Below, piece by piece: positions 31,237 through 41,677 of a stretch of 64,000 nt of DNA (positions are counted from its first letter, which is position 1; each line of letters starts with the position of its first letter). The stretch is taken from NCBI GenBank assembly GCA_011947345.1, contig JAAVTG010000395.1, forward strand, positions 1 to 64,000. Direction: 5' to 3'. The translations under genes were made by a program, and so were the position numbers. This DNA is from Phytophthora quininea (taxonomy: Eukaryota > Oomycota > Peronosporomycetes > Peronosporales > Peronosporaceae). The notes below the pieces were generated by a model. The model worked only from the letters and a program-made list of their open reading frames with translations, did no database searches and had not been told where the DNA came from.

Positions 31237-32421
31237 TCTCGAAACTGAAGACCCGCACGACTGCAGACAGCACCACTTCAGACCTCCAAGCAGCGTGCTG
31301 CGACAGCGTTTCTGCTGTGCCCTCTGCTCAGTTCAACAACGGCCGTCACACGCTGACCGACAAATACCCAGGTCAAGCGTCCATGTCGACCACAATCGAG
31401 GCCCACACAAAGATACGATAGCTTGGCCCTCTTGATGAGATTGCCATCTGGCGACGATTACGTCCACCACGACAGAAGACCGCTATCGACGTACCTTTGA
31501 CACTCGTCTTGATCGCTTCCCGGCAGGAAAGCAACCGTTCTGCTTTGCGAAATGGGCAATCTTGCACTTGCAACGTCATGATGCACAACATGTTGATGGA
31601 GTTCCATGGCTCGCAGCTTTTCACCAGTGATGAATGATCGAACTTCTTCTTCTGGTCTACATGCTCGAAGCAGGGACCTCTTGGTACCCAACAACGACAC
31701 GCACGGTCTGATAACAGATTGACAAGCAAACAGATGCGTGTCCCCTTTGTCGATAGCTGCCGTGCTTTCGTGTTTCGATACCCTGGTGTTGCGGCTCCAG
31801 ATCCGAGAGATCCTCCCTGTGGCCTCGTTCGTAGCCCCAAGGTTTGCGGACTTGATTGGGTTCGCATCCTGCTTGTCCGCCGAAGTGGAGCCACCCCCAT
31901 CTCGCCCGCCATCTCGATGGCATTTTGATCTAAGCATCCACGATGACATCGTCGTGTGTGAGTCTCTAGAAAGCAATTCCCGTGCTGATGGCGAGAAGTT
32001 ATCGCCGATAACCTCAACCTGCTCTTCTACAGACTGAGACTCCCCAGGGATAGCCTCGGCCGTGAATACGACAAACGCGAACGAGGTTTCGTGGTGATTA
32101 ATCGTGGGCAATTGGAGCACACAATGCCGATCGGAGCTCCAGGAAACAATCTCCAAGACCACTTCAATTTGGCCTATACAAACACCAAGTGTAGTTAACT
32201 ATCTTTGCAACGTTGAAGGTTGCGACCTCCAAGGACCACGAGATCCCTTCATCCCTCCAAGCATGCGGTTGCTTGCCTTCTTCGCGAAAGAGTGTCGGGA
32301 AAAACTCGCCACGTGTCGGGAAGCTGGATTTGCATTGCAGCTTCTACACGGGCACCACCGCAGCTATAACACCGGCAAGGTCTGCGGTGGTCCCATTCAA
32401 CAGCGCGGCCGCTCGCTCAGA
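31237..32421. other. Intergenic region without a recognised gene
   Basis: About 1.2 kb between divergent copies F and G. Long open frames exist on the minus strand (31,373-32,162), but they overlap one another in different frames, lack a consistent coding pattern, and match nothing I know. I do not call a gene here. Confidence 0.4.
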
Positions 32422-32438
32422 TTCACATCGCAATTTGC
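32422..32438 (+). promoter_or_regulatory. Inr+FPR core promoter, NmrA copy G
   Basis: TTCACATCGCAATTTGC, 40 bp before the ATG at 32479. Confidence 0.65.
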
Positions 32439-32478
32439 TTCGTGGGCGCGAGACCTCTCCACTCGTCACCAACTCAAT

Positions 32479-33444
32479 ATGACCAAGTTCGTCCTCATGG
32501 GAGCCGATGGCAACCTCGGCGGTGTTGCTGCTGAATTCGCCATCGAAATCGCCAAGCCCGAAGACCAGCTCGTCTTCACCAGCTACAACCTCGAGAGTGT
32601 GCCGGCTGAAAAGCTCAAGCACTGGAAGGACAATGGTGTCGAAGTGGTTGCTGCCAGCTACGACGACCCCGAGAGTATGAAGAAGGCGTTCCAAGGAGCT
32701 GAGGCTGTAGCCACCATCTCCACCTGGCTGATCGGAGACCGTCGTCGTAACCAGATCAAGAACGCCATTGAAGCTGCCAAAGAGACCGGAGTAAAGCGCA
32801 TTTGCTACACCTCTGGAGCTGGTGCTGGCGTGGACGCGAAGACGGAAGAGGACATTCCATTCCTGCTTCGAGATCACCACTTCATCGAGCACCTCATCTA
32901 CGACTCGGGTCTGCAGTACAACATCCAACGTAACTGCTTGTACGCGGATAACATCCCCAACTTTTTCGCTCCGTCGTGGAAGTTCTGCGGGGACAAGTGG
33001 CTGACGAACTCTCACCACCAGGCGGGCTGCTATGTCTCCCGTGACGACTGCGGTCGTGTGTTGGCTGGTATGCTGTTTGGCAAGGGCGAACCAAACACTG
33101 TCTACGAGATCACCGGCCCGGTTCCTGCTTCCCACGAAGAAATCTTCGCCTGGATGTGCGAGCAGAGCGGCTACAAGGGAGAGCTGGTTGATCTGCATGA
33201 TGAAGAGCTCAAGAAGTGGTGGCTGGACCGCGGTCTGCCCAAGGATGTCTACGGAGACTTCTCCCAGCTGCCTATGAAGCTCTGCATCGGCGACTTGCTC
33301 TGCTCCGGCGAGATGGTGGCCAACGGATGCATGATGCCGCCGTCGGATGCCGTCGAGAAGCTGACTGGCCGCAAACCCACCAGCTGGAAGGACGTCATGA
33401 TCAAGTACAAGGACATCTTCCCCAAGTCTGAGCAGAGCAGTTGA
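32479..33444 (+). CDS. NmrA-like atypical SDR, copy G
   Basis: 321 residues, intact, starting MTKFVLMGADGNLGGVAAEF. It contains ISTWLIGDRRRNQIKNAIEA, YTSGAGAGVDAKTEEDIPFL and VYEITGPVPA. The frame is open far upstream of this ATG, but the Inr element and the family alignment fix the start here. It groups with copy H (GAGAGVDAKTEEDIP shared) rather than A-F. Confidence 0.86.
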   Translation: MTKFVLMGADGNLGGVAAEFAIEIAKPEDQLVFTSYNLESVPAEKLKHWKDNGVEVVAASYDDPESMKKAFQGAEAVATISTWLIGDRRRNQIKNAIEAAKETGVKRICYTSGAGAGVDAKTEEDIPFLLRDHHFIEHLIYDSGLQYNIQRNCLYADNIPNFFAPSWKFCGDKWLTNSHHQAGCYVSRDDCGRVLAGMLFGKGEPNTVYEITGPVPASHEEIFAWMCEQSGYKGELVDLHDEELKKWWLDRGLPKDVYGDFSQLPMKLCIGDLLCSGEMVANGCMMPPSDAVEKLTGRKPTSWKDVMIKYKDIFPKSEQSS

Positions 33445-33659
33445 TCTAGTCGGCGTTTACGACAAATTGGATAAGATTTTCCTGAATCAGGCAGGGGCAT
33501 TCCACGTGTTTGGTGCCGCCACTAGCAGCTTTCCCTTCGGTGATAGGATTCAACGCGGGCAAGAGAGGGATCCTCGATTTGAATTGGTACGCACTTGGCA
33601 TGTTTTTGGTCTGATGACCATCTGCAGCACCACGCGAGAAAGCTCCTTCATCATTCCAA

Positions 33660-33676
33660 CTCACTCTGCAATTTCC
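33660..33676 (+). promoter_or_regulatory. Inr+FPR core promoter, NmrA copy H
   Basis: CTCACTCTGCAATTTCC, a full match to Inr (TCACTCT), a base pair spacer and FPR (CAATTT), 46 bp before the ATG at 33723. Confidence 0.75.
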
Positions 33677-33722
33677 ATCGCACCACCTCAGCCGTCTTCA
33701 TCGTCAAAACTCCACTTCCATT

Positions 33723-34678
33723 ATGCCCAAGTTCGTCCTCATGGGATCTGGCGGTAACCTCGGCGGGGCTGCCGCTGACTTCGCCGTCGAAATTGCCAAG
33801 CCCGACGACCAACTCGTGTTCGCCAGCAGCAGTCTCGACAAGATTCCAGCGGAGATGGTGGCTCGCTGGCGCAGTAAAGGTGTCCAAGTGGTCTTTGCTA
33901 GCTACGACGACCTCGACAGCATGAAGAAGATTTTTGAGGGTGCTGAGGCGGTCGCTACGATCTCAACGTGGCTGATCGGAGACCGTCGTCGTAACCAGAT
34001 CAAAATGCGCTCGAAGTCGCCAAAGCCACGGGCGTCAAGCGCTTCTGCTACACGTCGGGAGCTGGTGCAGGTGTGGACGCCAAGACTGAGGAAGACATTC
34101 CGTACTTGCTGCGTGACCACCACTACATCGAGAAATTGATCTTCGCTTCGGGTCTAGAGTACAACATCCAACGTGACTGCTTGTACGCGGACAATATTCC
34201 CATGTACTTTGCTCCGTCCTGGAAGTTCTGTGGCGACAAATGGCTCGTGAACTCCCACGGCAAGAAGGGATGCTACGTCTCCCGTGAAGACTGTGGCCGT
34301 GTGTTGGGAGCTCTGCTTCTGGGCAGGGGCGAACCCAACAAAGTGTACGAAGTGACCGGACCGGAGCCCGTGTCCAACGAAGAAGTTTTCAAGTTCATGT
34401 GCAATGAGACCGGCTACAAGGGTCAGTTCGTTGACATGCCCGACGAGGAACTTCGTACGTGGTGGCTCGACCGCGGACTCCCGAAAGATGTGTACGGAGA
34501 CTTTTCCAAGTTGCCGATGAAGCTCTGCATCGGAGACTTGCTTTGCTGCGGCGAGATGATGGCCAACGGCTGCATGTGCCCGCCATCCGACACGGTTGAG
34601 AAGCTCACGGGTCGAAAGCCCATCGGGTTCAAAGAGGTGCAGATCAAGTACAAGGACATCTTCCCGAAGCCTGAGTAG
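33723..34678 (+). CDS. NmrA-like atypical SDR, copy H, one apparent frameshift
   Basis: The same family (MPKFVLMGSGGNLGGAAADF). The frame shifts once near 34,003: CAGATCAAAATGCG is one A short of the paralogue pattern QIKNA. Everything after it (YTSGAGAGVDAKTEEDIPYL through YKDIFPKPE) is intact and conserved. The first Gly-rich motif has SGGNLGG in place of the usual S/A/C-DGNLG, so one Asp is replaced by Gly. It is probably a working gene with an assembly error. Confidence 0.8.
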
Positions 34679-36468
34679 TGCTGCAGTTGGGGAGAGTCTT
34701 CGGGGACTCAATAAAAATGGCTGAAGTCGATTTCTCTTCAGTAATGGTGTCAGATTTGCCTTGACTGTAGGTGTCATCCCAGGGTGAGAGCGGAATGCGT
34801 GTTTGCTCTCCAGCAATGGAACTCGTCCAACATTGGCTTATCCAACGGCATATGCCGAAGTGATCGCTCTCCCGACAAGTAGATCCCTCTGCTGCAACGT
34901 TGAACGCCATTCACTGATCCGCACATCAGCTTGCCTTCACGAAACGAGCTCTATGCCTCAGGCAATTCACGTGAAGCTTGTAGCACTTCCGACCAACCAC
35001 CGAGTGCGCTTCAAATGCTCATCAAAGTGTCCATTTTGATTGGACTCCGCGGCATAATGTGGTAATAATAATGTTATTCTTATTATTTCGCGTCCGCACA
35101 TCGAAGCCAATCCCAATGTGGAGTCGAGGGGATCTATGATGATATTCGAAGCAGAACTTGCACTCTTATCAGATTCGACTCGTGTCGTCAGCCAGTGCAG
35201 CTTCAGGAATCGTTATCACATCTCCACGACTGGAAATATGTGCAGAAACCCTCGACAGGCGATAAAACATCATGAGAGCGCTTACAAATGAAACTCCGCC
35301 ATAATTCACAAGGATACCTTGCATCAGCCTCCTGTGAATAGTTTCTTGATACGATAAACTGTAGTCGTCACGATTCAATAGTACACGAGATTTTCCTCTA
35401 GTGCATCGCGCTTGCTTAGACACGTCCTTGCTAAGAACACGATCAACATTGATAATGCAACGGTGCAATGCTAACCGGCGAGAAGCCACAGGATTTCTGA
35501 ACTTTGTCCTGGACATACAACCAGACCACTCGTCCGGCAGAAACGGATGAAAAGGTTGCTGTCCCGACGAAATCATTTGTGTTGCCGTGCAATCCCCACA
35601 GTTTTTAAACGCCCGTGCGCAACAGCCTCGAAATCTCCCGAATTTCCAGACAATTTTTTCTTGTTTGAATTTTGCCACTTCTGGAGTCAGAAACAGCAGC
35701 GATCTCCCAGCAGCTAGTCGACACTGTGCGGATAATCTTCCTATTTTTCGACTACCAATACCTTGAGTGCAGGCGAATGACCGTCGGGTTTCGGCGGCGA
35801 AACTCCTGTCATCCAAACTTACCAACGGCCACCAACTACCGGCTCAATCGCCAGTTCTTAGCCTTGCTCATCATGTAGCGCTGCATGAACTCCGCTTGCC
35901 CTCGCATCGATAGCTCAATTGCTGTCTTTTCATCTTTGCGTAGCAGTTAAAAACTCGACTGGACGACTGTGACACCTTCACGTTCAGTTTCATGCGCTAC
36001 GAGTTCGTGGTGTTGAGGCCTACCAAGCAGTTTGTTCCGCCCTCGTTTGCAGTCTTGAGAAACTGCGTCGTGTACCAATCGTAGGCGCGTCAGAAACTGT
36101 GATCGAGGAAAGTCGAGCGGCGACAACCCGGTGGTGTGCTTGTTTTGAAAGAACCGCCGGTGATTTATCAGAAAGCCCGGCCTTGGTGGGGACGTTACCG
36201 TCCTCAACATGACAGCAGACGCGAAGGAAAACTCCAGCGGCTTGCTGTCGATGTGATACTCCTGTGTCCTTCGCCCTTGGTGTCAAGATGTGGTTGCTGT
36301 AGATCTGACCCTCTGGCGCCACTTGAGGCAAACTTGCAACGGTTGACGCACGTTAAGTGGAATATTGAGTCCTGCGCAACTCCCGTCATCCACCGGACAG
36401 GCACTAACGCGAACAAACCTCAAAAGGACAGAGAGCTCTCGGTGAACACCCTGCTTCCGGAGCCCTTC
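34679..36468. other. Long intergenic region
   Basis: About 1.8 kb, AT-richer than the neighbours. The longest open frame is on the minus strand at 35,825-35,169 (218 codons, containing RGCCARAFKNCGDCTATQMI). It has no recognised domain and no Inr+FPR nearby, and I give it about a one in four chance of being a gene. The rest shows nothing I can support. Confidence 0.35.
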
Positions 36469-36485
36469 CTCACTTTCCAACTTCC
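36469..36485 (+). promoter_or_regulatory. Inr-like core promoter of the Cys/His-Gly repeat gene
   Basis: CTCACTTTCCAACTTCC, Inr perfect and FPR weakened (CAACTT), 44 bp before the ATG. Confidence 0.5.
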
Positions 36486-36528
36486 CCTCACTCCCTCAGG
36501 AGTACAAACTACCCGCTACATCACCGCC

Positions 36529-37229
36529 ATGATGTCCTTCCGCACATTCCTCCCGCTGTCCCAGCCTTCCTTCGTCGAGATGCCACAGCTCCTCGGTTTC
36601 AAGCCGACCAAGCCCAAGCAAGTCAACAAATGCTCGCTCGACTTCATCCTCTCGGACGACCACAAGACTATCGCTAAGCCTGCACTATTGCCTTCGTTCC
36701 CGTGGACGTCACCGCAGCGAGGCACCTCCAGCAAGACATTTGCACCGGTACTTGCTCCCCGACGGGCCCCATCAAGATCGCCAAGCGCCGTCGTCTTCAA
36801 AATGTCAGCGCGTCCAACGGCACCGTGAAAGTATCTGGCAAGCCCGGCATGGTGCTCGCCGACGGCACCATCGTCAAGAAAGGCAGCAAATACTGCATGG
36901 TCGAAGGCTGCACGAGCCGTGCCAAGCACGCTCGTCGCTGCTGGCGCCACGGCGGCTCTGTCAAGTGCAAAGTCTCGGACTGCACCAACCGCGCGAAAAC
37001 CAAGGGAGTCTGCTGGTCGCACGGTGGCGGCACCTTGTGCTCCTTCAGCGGCTGCACGACCATCTCGGTGTCGAACGGAGTTTGCTGGGCCCACGGTGGT
37101 GGCAAGCGCTGCGCCATGGAAGGCTGCGCTCGCCCCGCCTACGAACGCACCGAGCACCTCTGCACGCTGCACTTCGAGGAGAAGCAGTACATCAAAACCC
37201 AAGGCATCTCGTACCACCAGCACTACTAA
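36529..37229 (+). CDS. Zinc-binding Cys/His-Gly repeat protein 1 (WRKY19-like repeats)
   Basis: The N-terminus (MMSFRTFLPLSQPSFVEMPQ) leads to a basic IKIAKRRRLQ stretch, then tandem about 25-residue units with the pattern C-x4-C-x3-A/I-x(4-7)-C-x2-HGGG: CMVEGCTSRAKHARRCWRHG, CKVSDCTNRAKTKGVCWSHG, CSFSGCTTISVSNGVCWAHG, CAMEGCARPAY. Such units occur in oomycete proteins named WRKY19-like, although no WRKY motif is present. They probably bind zinc and may bind nucleic acid or protein. One base is missing near 36,702 (TTCCCGTGG, one C short). This copy has no intron, unlike the four-exon paralogue at 63 kb, so it may be a retrocopy or have lost introns. Confidence 0.72.
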
Positions 37230-37563
37230 CAGCACACCACTCCGTCGATTTTTGAAGGCAGTTCTCCATGGCTAGCTACGACTTCAACTAACTCACATCA
37301 TTTCGTCGTGAGTACACCTTTGAACTCCAAGTACAAAACAAACGAATCCAAATGCAGTGCACACCACACACAAACCACCACCAATTCTGTGCAAATTACA
37401 TGTATGTATCATCGGCCAGCACCATTTCCTTTCGGCAGAACGCGCAGGGTCTTGCTCTGCAAGGGTTAACTGCGTCGTCTTTTTGATGCACCTCTAGTGT
37501 TAACCTTGTATTCTGCCAGTCCATTAGCACTCCGCCGCACTCAAATAACTGATTAGTCAGGAC
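37230..37563. other. Short intergenic region
   Basis: Convergent gap between the zinc-repeat gene and GT61 gene 2. Nothing recognised; a likely 3' UTR for both. Confidence 0.4.
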
Positions 37564-39396
37564 TTACGCATCACCGCGCAACACCGCTTGCTGCTCTTCA
37601 AACGCGCTATAGGTTTCCCTTAAGAGTGGGTGGAAGAAAGCCATCCACTCGTCGTATGGGATCCGCTTGTCCTTGGTGTTGGGGATTGGGTTTTCACCAA
37701 TGTCCTGACCGCCACGGAAGTCATGCCATTGGCACCCGACGAACTGGCACATGTTCCGGTATCCCCAACGGAACCTTTCCTTCGGGAAAATCTCGACAAT
37801 GGTGGTCATGGGACGTGCCCACAGCACGTTCACCATACCAGCACCGTGCATGCCAATGATCATGTCACTCTCGATGGTGGTGGCCATCTGCTCATGCAGC
37901 GTGAAGTTCACGTAGTCTACTGATCGGAACTCGACGTTCAGACCTTTGTACTCCATGCGCATGTTGTCCATGACTTCGTCTTCGTTGACCCACACACGCT
38001 GGAGCTTACGGCCGCCGTATGGGCGACGTGTGATCACCGTCACCATCATAGGACGGATGGTTGTTACTCCTAACTCGCGCTCCATTGCTGGTGTCACGTT
38101 CAAGGTTTGTAGAGATTGCTCACGGAACGTCCGGAACAGCTCCGAGTCGAAGCAAGGCTCGTCGTTATCTAAGTGCTGCATCATTGGGCCCGAAAGTTCG
38201 TATGGGGCGACCATCACCTCACCTCGGAAATGTACGCGCTTACCCATTAAAGTCGAGCCTTCAATGATCCCTCGGTTGGGCGCCAACAGTCCGTGGTGCA
38301 GCGCGTCGATCGGGGACGGGTATCCGCCGTCGAGATGGATCACCTGCGTCTTTTCAAAGTCCCATCCTAACGCTCTCATCATGATCCACGAGTTGAGTGC
38401 ATACGAAATCTGGAAGAACGGATTGTGGTCGTCACGGCGCGCAATGAGCACCACGGGGTCTTCAAAGATCATCGTCGCGTTTGGACTCAGATCCGGTGGG
38501 GTCGTTGGGTTGGCCACAAAGTCCCATGCGGACCGTTTGGTGTTCTCTGGTTTCCTTGGTGAGCAGATCGTTGTCATGGGGATTCCTTCTTCAGGAAATG
38601 CCATCAAACTGGGCTGCCAGATTTGCTCGCCCTTGCGTTCCTTATCGCCTGGCAGCTTCCTGAAGTGGTTCGCCAGCTCGTCACACGCGCAGTTGATGAG
38701 TCTGGGATTGAATCGGAATCTCGGATCGTGCTTGCCTCCGTCTTCTGCCATGCTCTTGATAGGCGCATGGATCTCCACGCCGTTAAAGTCGAGCATGAGG
38801 TTCTCGAACGTGGCGCTGCGGATGCCTCCGCCCGCTTTGTATATGTTGACTTTCGTGGCTTTTTCGGCGCTCACAGGCTTCATGTTGTCCTTGTCCCAGC
38901 CACCATTAGCACAGAAGCTGCGCTTGGACTGTTGAATAGCAGTGATGATGCCCACATCTCTCTGCATGTAGCACTTGTCCTTGGTCTCTTGGTTGCTATA
39001 GTCATGAGGAGCTCTGGTCTTCTGGTTCACGAGCTTCTGCAGCTCCAGTTTCTTCTGCTCTTGCTGTAGTTGCTGCTCCTGAGCTTGCTCGGTTGTATTG
39101 GTCGTATTTAAGGGCGCCAAGGTCTCTGCAGACTCGGCAATTGCGGGTTCCGAGACGTTGTGAGTCTCTGCAGCCTTCTGCTGGTAGCCAGTGTGGCGTG
39201 CAGGGCCTCTTACACTCAGTAAGGGGCTCTTGTCGCTGGTACTGAAGGAGCTGGTGGCAGACGACAGGTCCACGATACGGGCGACCATTGAGAGCGCGCC
39301 TAGTAGCAACAACACCAGCGCCAGCGTCTGCAGCAAGCGGCTGCGCACGCCGCAGAGAGCGGGGGCCGCGCTGGGCGCTTGGTCGTCCTTGGGCAT
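37564..39396 (-). CDS. GT61-like glycosyltransferase 2, type II membrane protein
   Basis: About 610 residues, intact. A cytoplasmic tail, then an anchor (LLQTLALVLLLLGALSMVA, about residues 20-38), and a long Gln/Glu-rich stem (EQAQEQQLQQEQKKLELQKL, likely coiled coil). The catalytic domain carries HGAGMVNVLWARPMTTIVE, RFRWGYRNMCQFVGCQWHDF, and VVLIARRDDHNPFFQISYAL shared with gene 1. Golgi/ER lumenal enzyme; the donor is probably an activated pentose or GlcNAc, as in GT61, but this is not determined. The ATG at 39396 is the first in frame; the open frame extends further up without ATG. Confidence 0.85.
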   Translation of the reverse strand: MPKDDQAPSAAPALCGVRSRLLQTLALVLLLLGALSMVARIVDLSSATSSFSTSDKSPLLSVRGPARHTGYQQKAAETHNVSEPAIAESAETLAPLNTTNTTEQAQEQQLQQEQKKLELQKLVNQKTRAPHDYSNQETKDKCYMQRDVGIITAIQQSKRSFCANGGWDKDNMKPVSAEKATKVNIYKAGGGIRSATFENLMLDFNGVEIHAPIKSMAEDGGKHDPRFRFNPRLINCACDELANHFRKLPGDKERKGEQIWQPSLMAFPEEGIPMTTICSPRKPENTKRSAWDFVANPTTPPDLSPNATMIFEDPVVLIARRDDHNPFFQISYALNSWIMMRALGWDFEKTQVIHLDGGYPSPIDALHHGLLAPNRGIIEGSTLMGKRVHFRGEVMVAPYELSGPMMQHLDNDEPCFDSELFRTFREQSLQTLNVTPAMERELGVTTIRPMMVTVITRRPYGGRKLQRVWVNEDEVMDNMRMEYKGLNVEFRSVDYVNFTLHEQMATTIESDMIIGMHGAGMVNVLWARPMTTIVEIFPKERFRWGYRNMCQFVGCQWHDFRGGQDIGENPIPNTKDKRIPYDEWMAFFHPLLRETYSAFEEQQAVLRGDA

Positions 39397-40168
39397 GGCG
39401 GGGGCGGCGACAGCGACGGAATGCTGGCGACGGGATGAGGAGGCTGCTTGGTGTTGAAACTCCTGTGGCACTGAGATTTTGTATAGGAGCGTGGCCGACG
39501 CTGATTGGATAGTCTCGTGCTAAACAGATCTCGAGCAGCGAGATTGGCAACAGCAGGAACTGCTTGCAGCTTCAGAAGGGCAAGAAGAAGAGGACGAAGA
39601 GGACCCAAAGCATGTGAACGTATACTATTCCGCTGATGATGATTCTTTATTGAAAACTGCAGTTCTTGTGGATACATAAAGGTTTTTTTAATCTGCATGT
39701 CCGAGATGCCGTGTTACAACGCGACAACCCGTCACGATTGCCGGGTGGATTTGACTTACAGACAGACTGTAAACATCGAGCATGACAAAGAGAATTGCTT
39801 CGATCGTCGAAGCTTGCCAAGACCTTCGAGGATGCTGTTGAGCAGAATCGCAGCTTTCCTCGACTGTGCTGCACAACTCGGGAGGTACTACCTCGTCTTG
39901 CTTGGTGACCTTCTTCTTATGGTTTCTGCTTGCTACCGGTAAATGCTTGTCCTACGCCGTGCGGCCGCATAGGAACACGAAGCCTGGATATCTCGACGCG
40001 GCAGTCGCCTTGAACGATGTCCATTGAGAAGCTCAACCGTGGTCCACCCCGCAGCAATCCCACGAGAATGTCGGTAACAGTTGTTGCCGTTCGCCATCAT
40101 TCCTATCCGTCGTCGTCCACTAAAGGCTCACAATCTAAACGGCGCTCTAAAGCTCAGGTTGAAACACG
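39397..40168. other. Intergenic region between divergent genes
   Basis: About 770 bp between GT61 gene 2 and the first GIN-like gene. A CCAAT sequence lies on the minus strand near 39,508. No gene recognised. Confidence 0.4.
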
Positions 40169-41496
40169 ATGCAGCGCGTCAGGCTCGCCTTCGCTGCGCT
40201 GCAGCTGCTGCTGTTGACTACAATTGTACTCGCCGCCACCACTCCCACCATCACCGGTGGTGAAGACGCGACGACGCTGCTGGAGAAGACGTGGACAATT
40301 TCTGCTGTTGCGCTGGACAAGCTCGAGATCCAAGTCGCTGGCAATGTGTTTGTAGACTACAGTGCCTCTTTGCAATCAGAGAACGATGAAGTCGTCGTTA
40401 AGGTGGTAATGCGAGCAAGTGCTGACCACTTGCTGGACGCTGTGGACGTTGATGTCATTGGTGGTGAAGACGACAAGTTTGGTGTGGACGGTGGTGTCCG
40501 TCTGCATTACAAGAACCAATACACGCATGTGAAAGGACTGGTGGTGACCCAAGTACTTCTAAGCAAACCCAATGTGCTGCGTGCTGTCAGTGCTACAAAC
40601 GCACAAAATGTGGTGTTGGCGGAGAATGTGGTGGTGCAGGAGAATTCTGATGCAAAGCTACACTTCTCAACGCATGGCGACGCTCAGATGTTTGTGTCTA
40701 GCAGCAAGTTTGATGTCCGATCCATTGGAATCGCCATCGCTGGTGATGGTGGGGTGCAATTGCAGGCTTCATCATTGCAAGTTGCAGAAGAAGTGGTGGT
40801 GTCGTTGGTTGGATCTGGCCATGCTGCTGTCTTAGCTGATAGCCTCATAGCAAGCAAAGTGGAGTCAGCAATTGCTGGCAAAGGGAAGACGATCTTCCAG
40901 ACGTCTGAGCTACAGACAACAGCTCTATCAACTGAGATCGTGGGCAATGGCGAAGCAACATACACATCGTCCGGATCCTGCGTCGACCAAAAGATCCACC
41001 TTGCTGGAGAAGGACGTGTGAACTCTGGGTCGATTGTCTGCACAAATGCTGATGTCACTATCCTCGGTGTTGGAGAAGCTATCGTCCAAGCAACGGACCG
41101 CTTGTCAACGATGTTGTTGTTGACTGGATCCGTTAAGTACGTGAATGAACGGCCCAAGTCGATCCAGTCCTCTGGAATTGTGCTTGACAGCAGCATCGAA
41201 CCTGCAGAAGCCGTCCCTGTGAAGAAGTTTGTGGCTTTAAATCCACCCAGTCGAACTGCTTCAGGTGTCTTCTTGACGGTTGAAAAGCCAAGAACCTCAA
41301 AAACCCTTACGTCCACACAAGACCAGTGATCGAGACTGCTATGGGACTGCAGAACTTGAGCGCTGAGCTGCCAGAGAGTCTAAGCGCCTTCGTCCTCTTC
41401 GAAGTGGCACTAGTGTCGATGTCACTGATTGCATATTCGGCTTTCAAGTTCCGCGAGCGACGACTGCGGAACAAATACCAGCAACTGCTACCGTAA
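40169..41496 (+). CDS. Secreted GIN/DUF2807-like beta-repeat protein 1
   Basis: A signal peptide (MQRVRLAFAALQLLLLTTIV) is followed by repeated short beta units of the type G-x-G-x-a-x-L/V-x-a (IAGDGGVQLQASS, LVGSGHAAVLADS, IAGKGKTIFQTSE, IVGNGEATYTSSG, LAGEGRVNSGSIV, ILGVGEAIVQATD). This pattern resembles the head GIN domain (DUF2807) of bacterial surface proteins, here in a eukaryote. The C-terminus has a membrane segment (FVLFEVALVSMSLIAYSAF) and a basic tail, so the protein is probably surface-anchored. The frame shifts once near 41,286 (GTTGAAAAGCC, one A short); beyond it the anchor reads well and stops at 41,496. The function is unknown; adhesion or cell-wall contact is a guess. Confidence 0.7.
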
Positions 41497-41677
41497 AACG
41501 ATCGAGAACGACGTCAAGTGTATTCCTAGTAACATTGTACTTTCAGCAATAACGAACTTCTTTTATTTTAACATTAGTTCCTGAAAGTGTTGACACTTAC
41601 AACAATGATAAAGCCGCACACAAATTTGCTACATTACTTTTGAACCTTCCTTGCTTGCCCTTGCTTTCTCAGCTTTT

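Noticed and set aside
31373..32162. Overlapping minus-strand frames of 214 and 234 codons upstream of NmrA copy G
   Set aside because: They overlap in different frames, have no motif or promoter element, and neither is clearly coding.
36702..37229. A WRKY transcription factor
   Set aside because: Only the Cys/His-Gly repeats found in proteins labelled WRKY19-like are present; there is no WRKYGQK motif.
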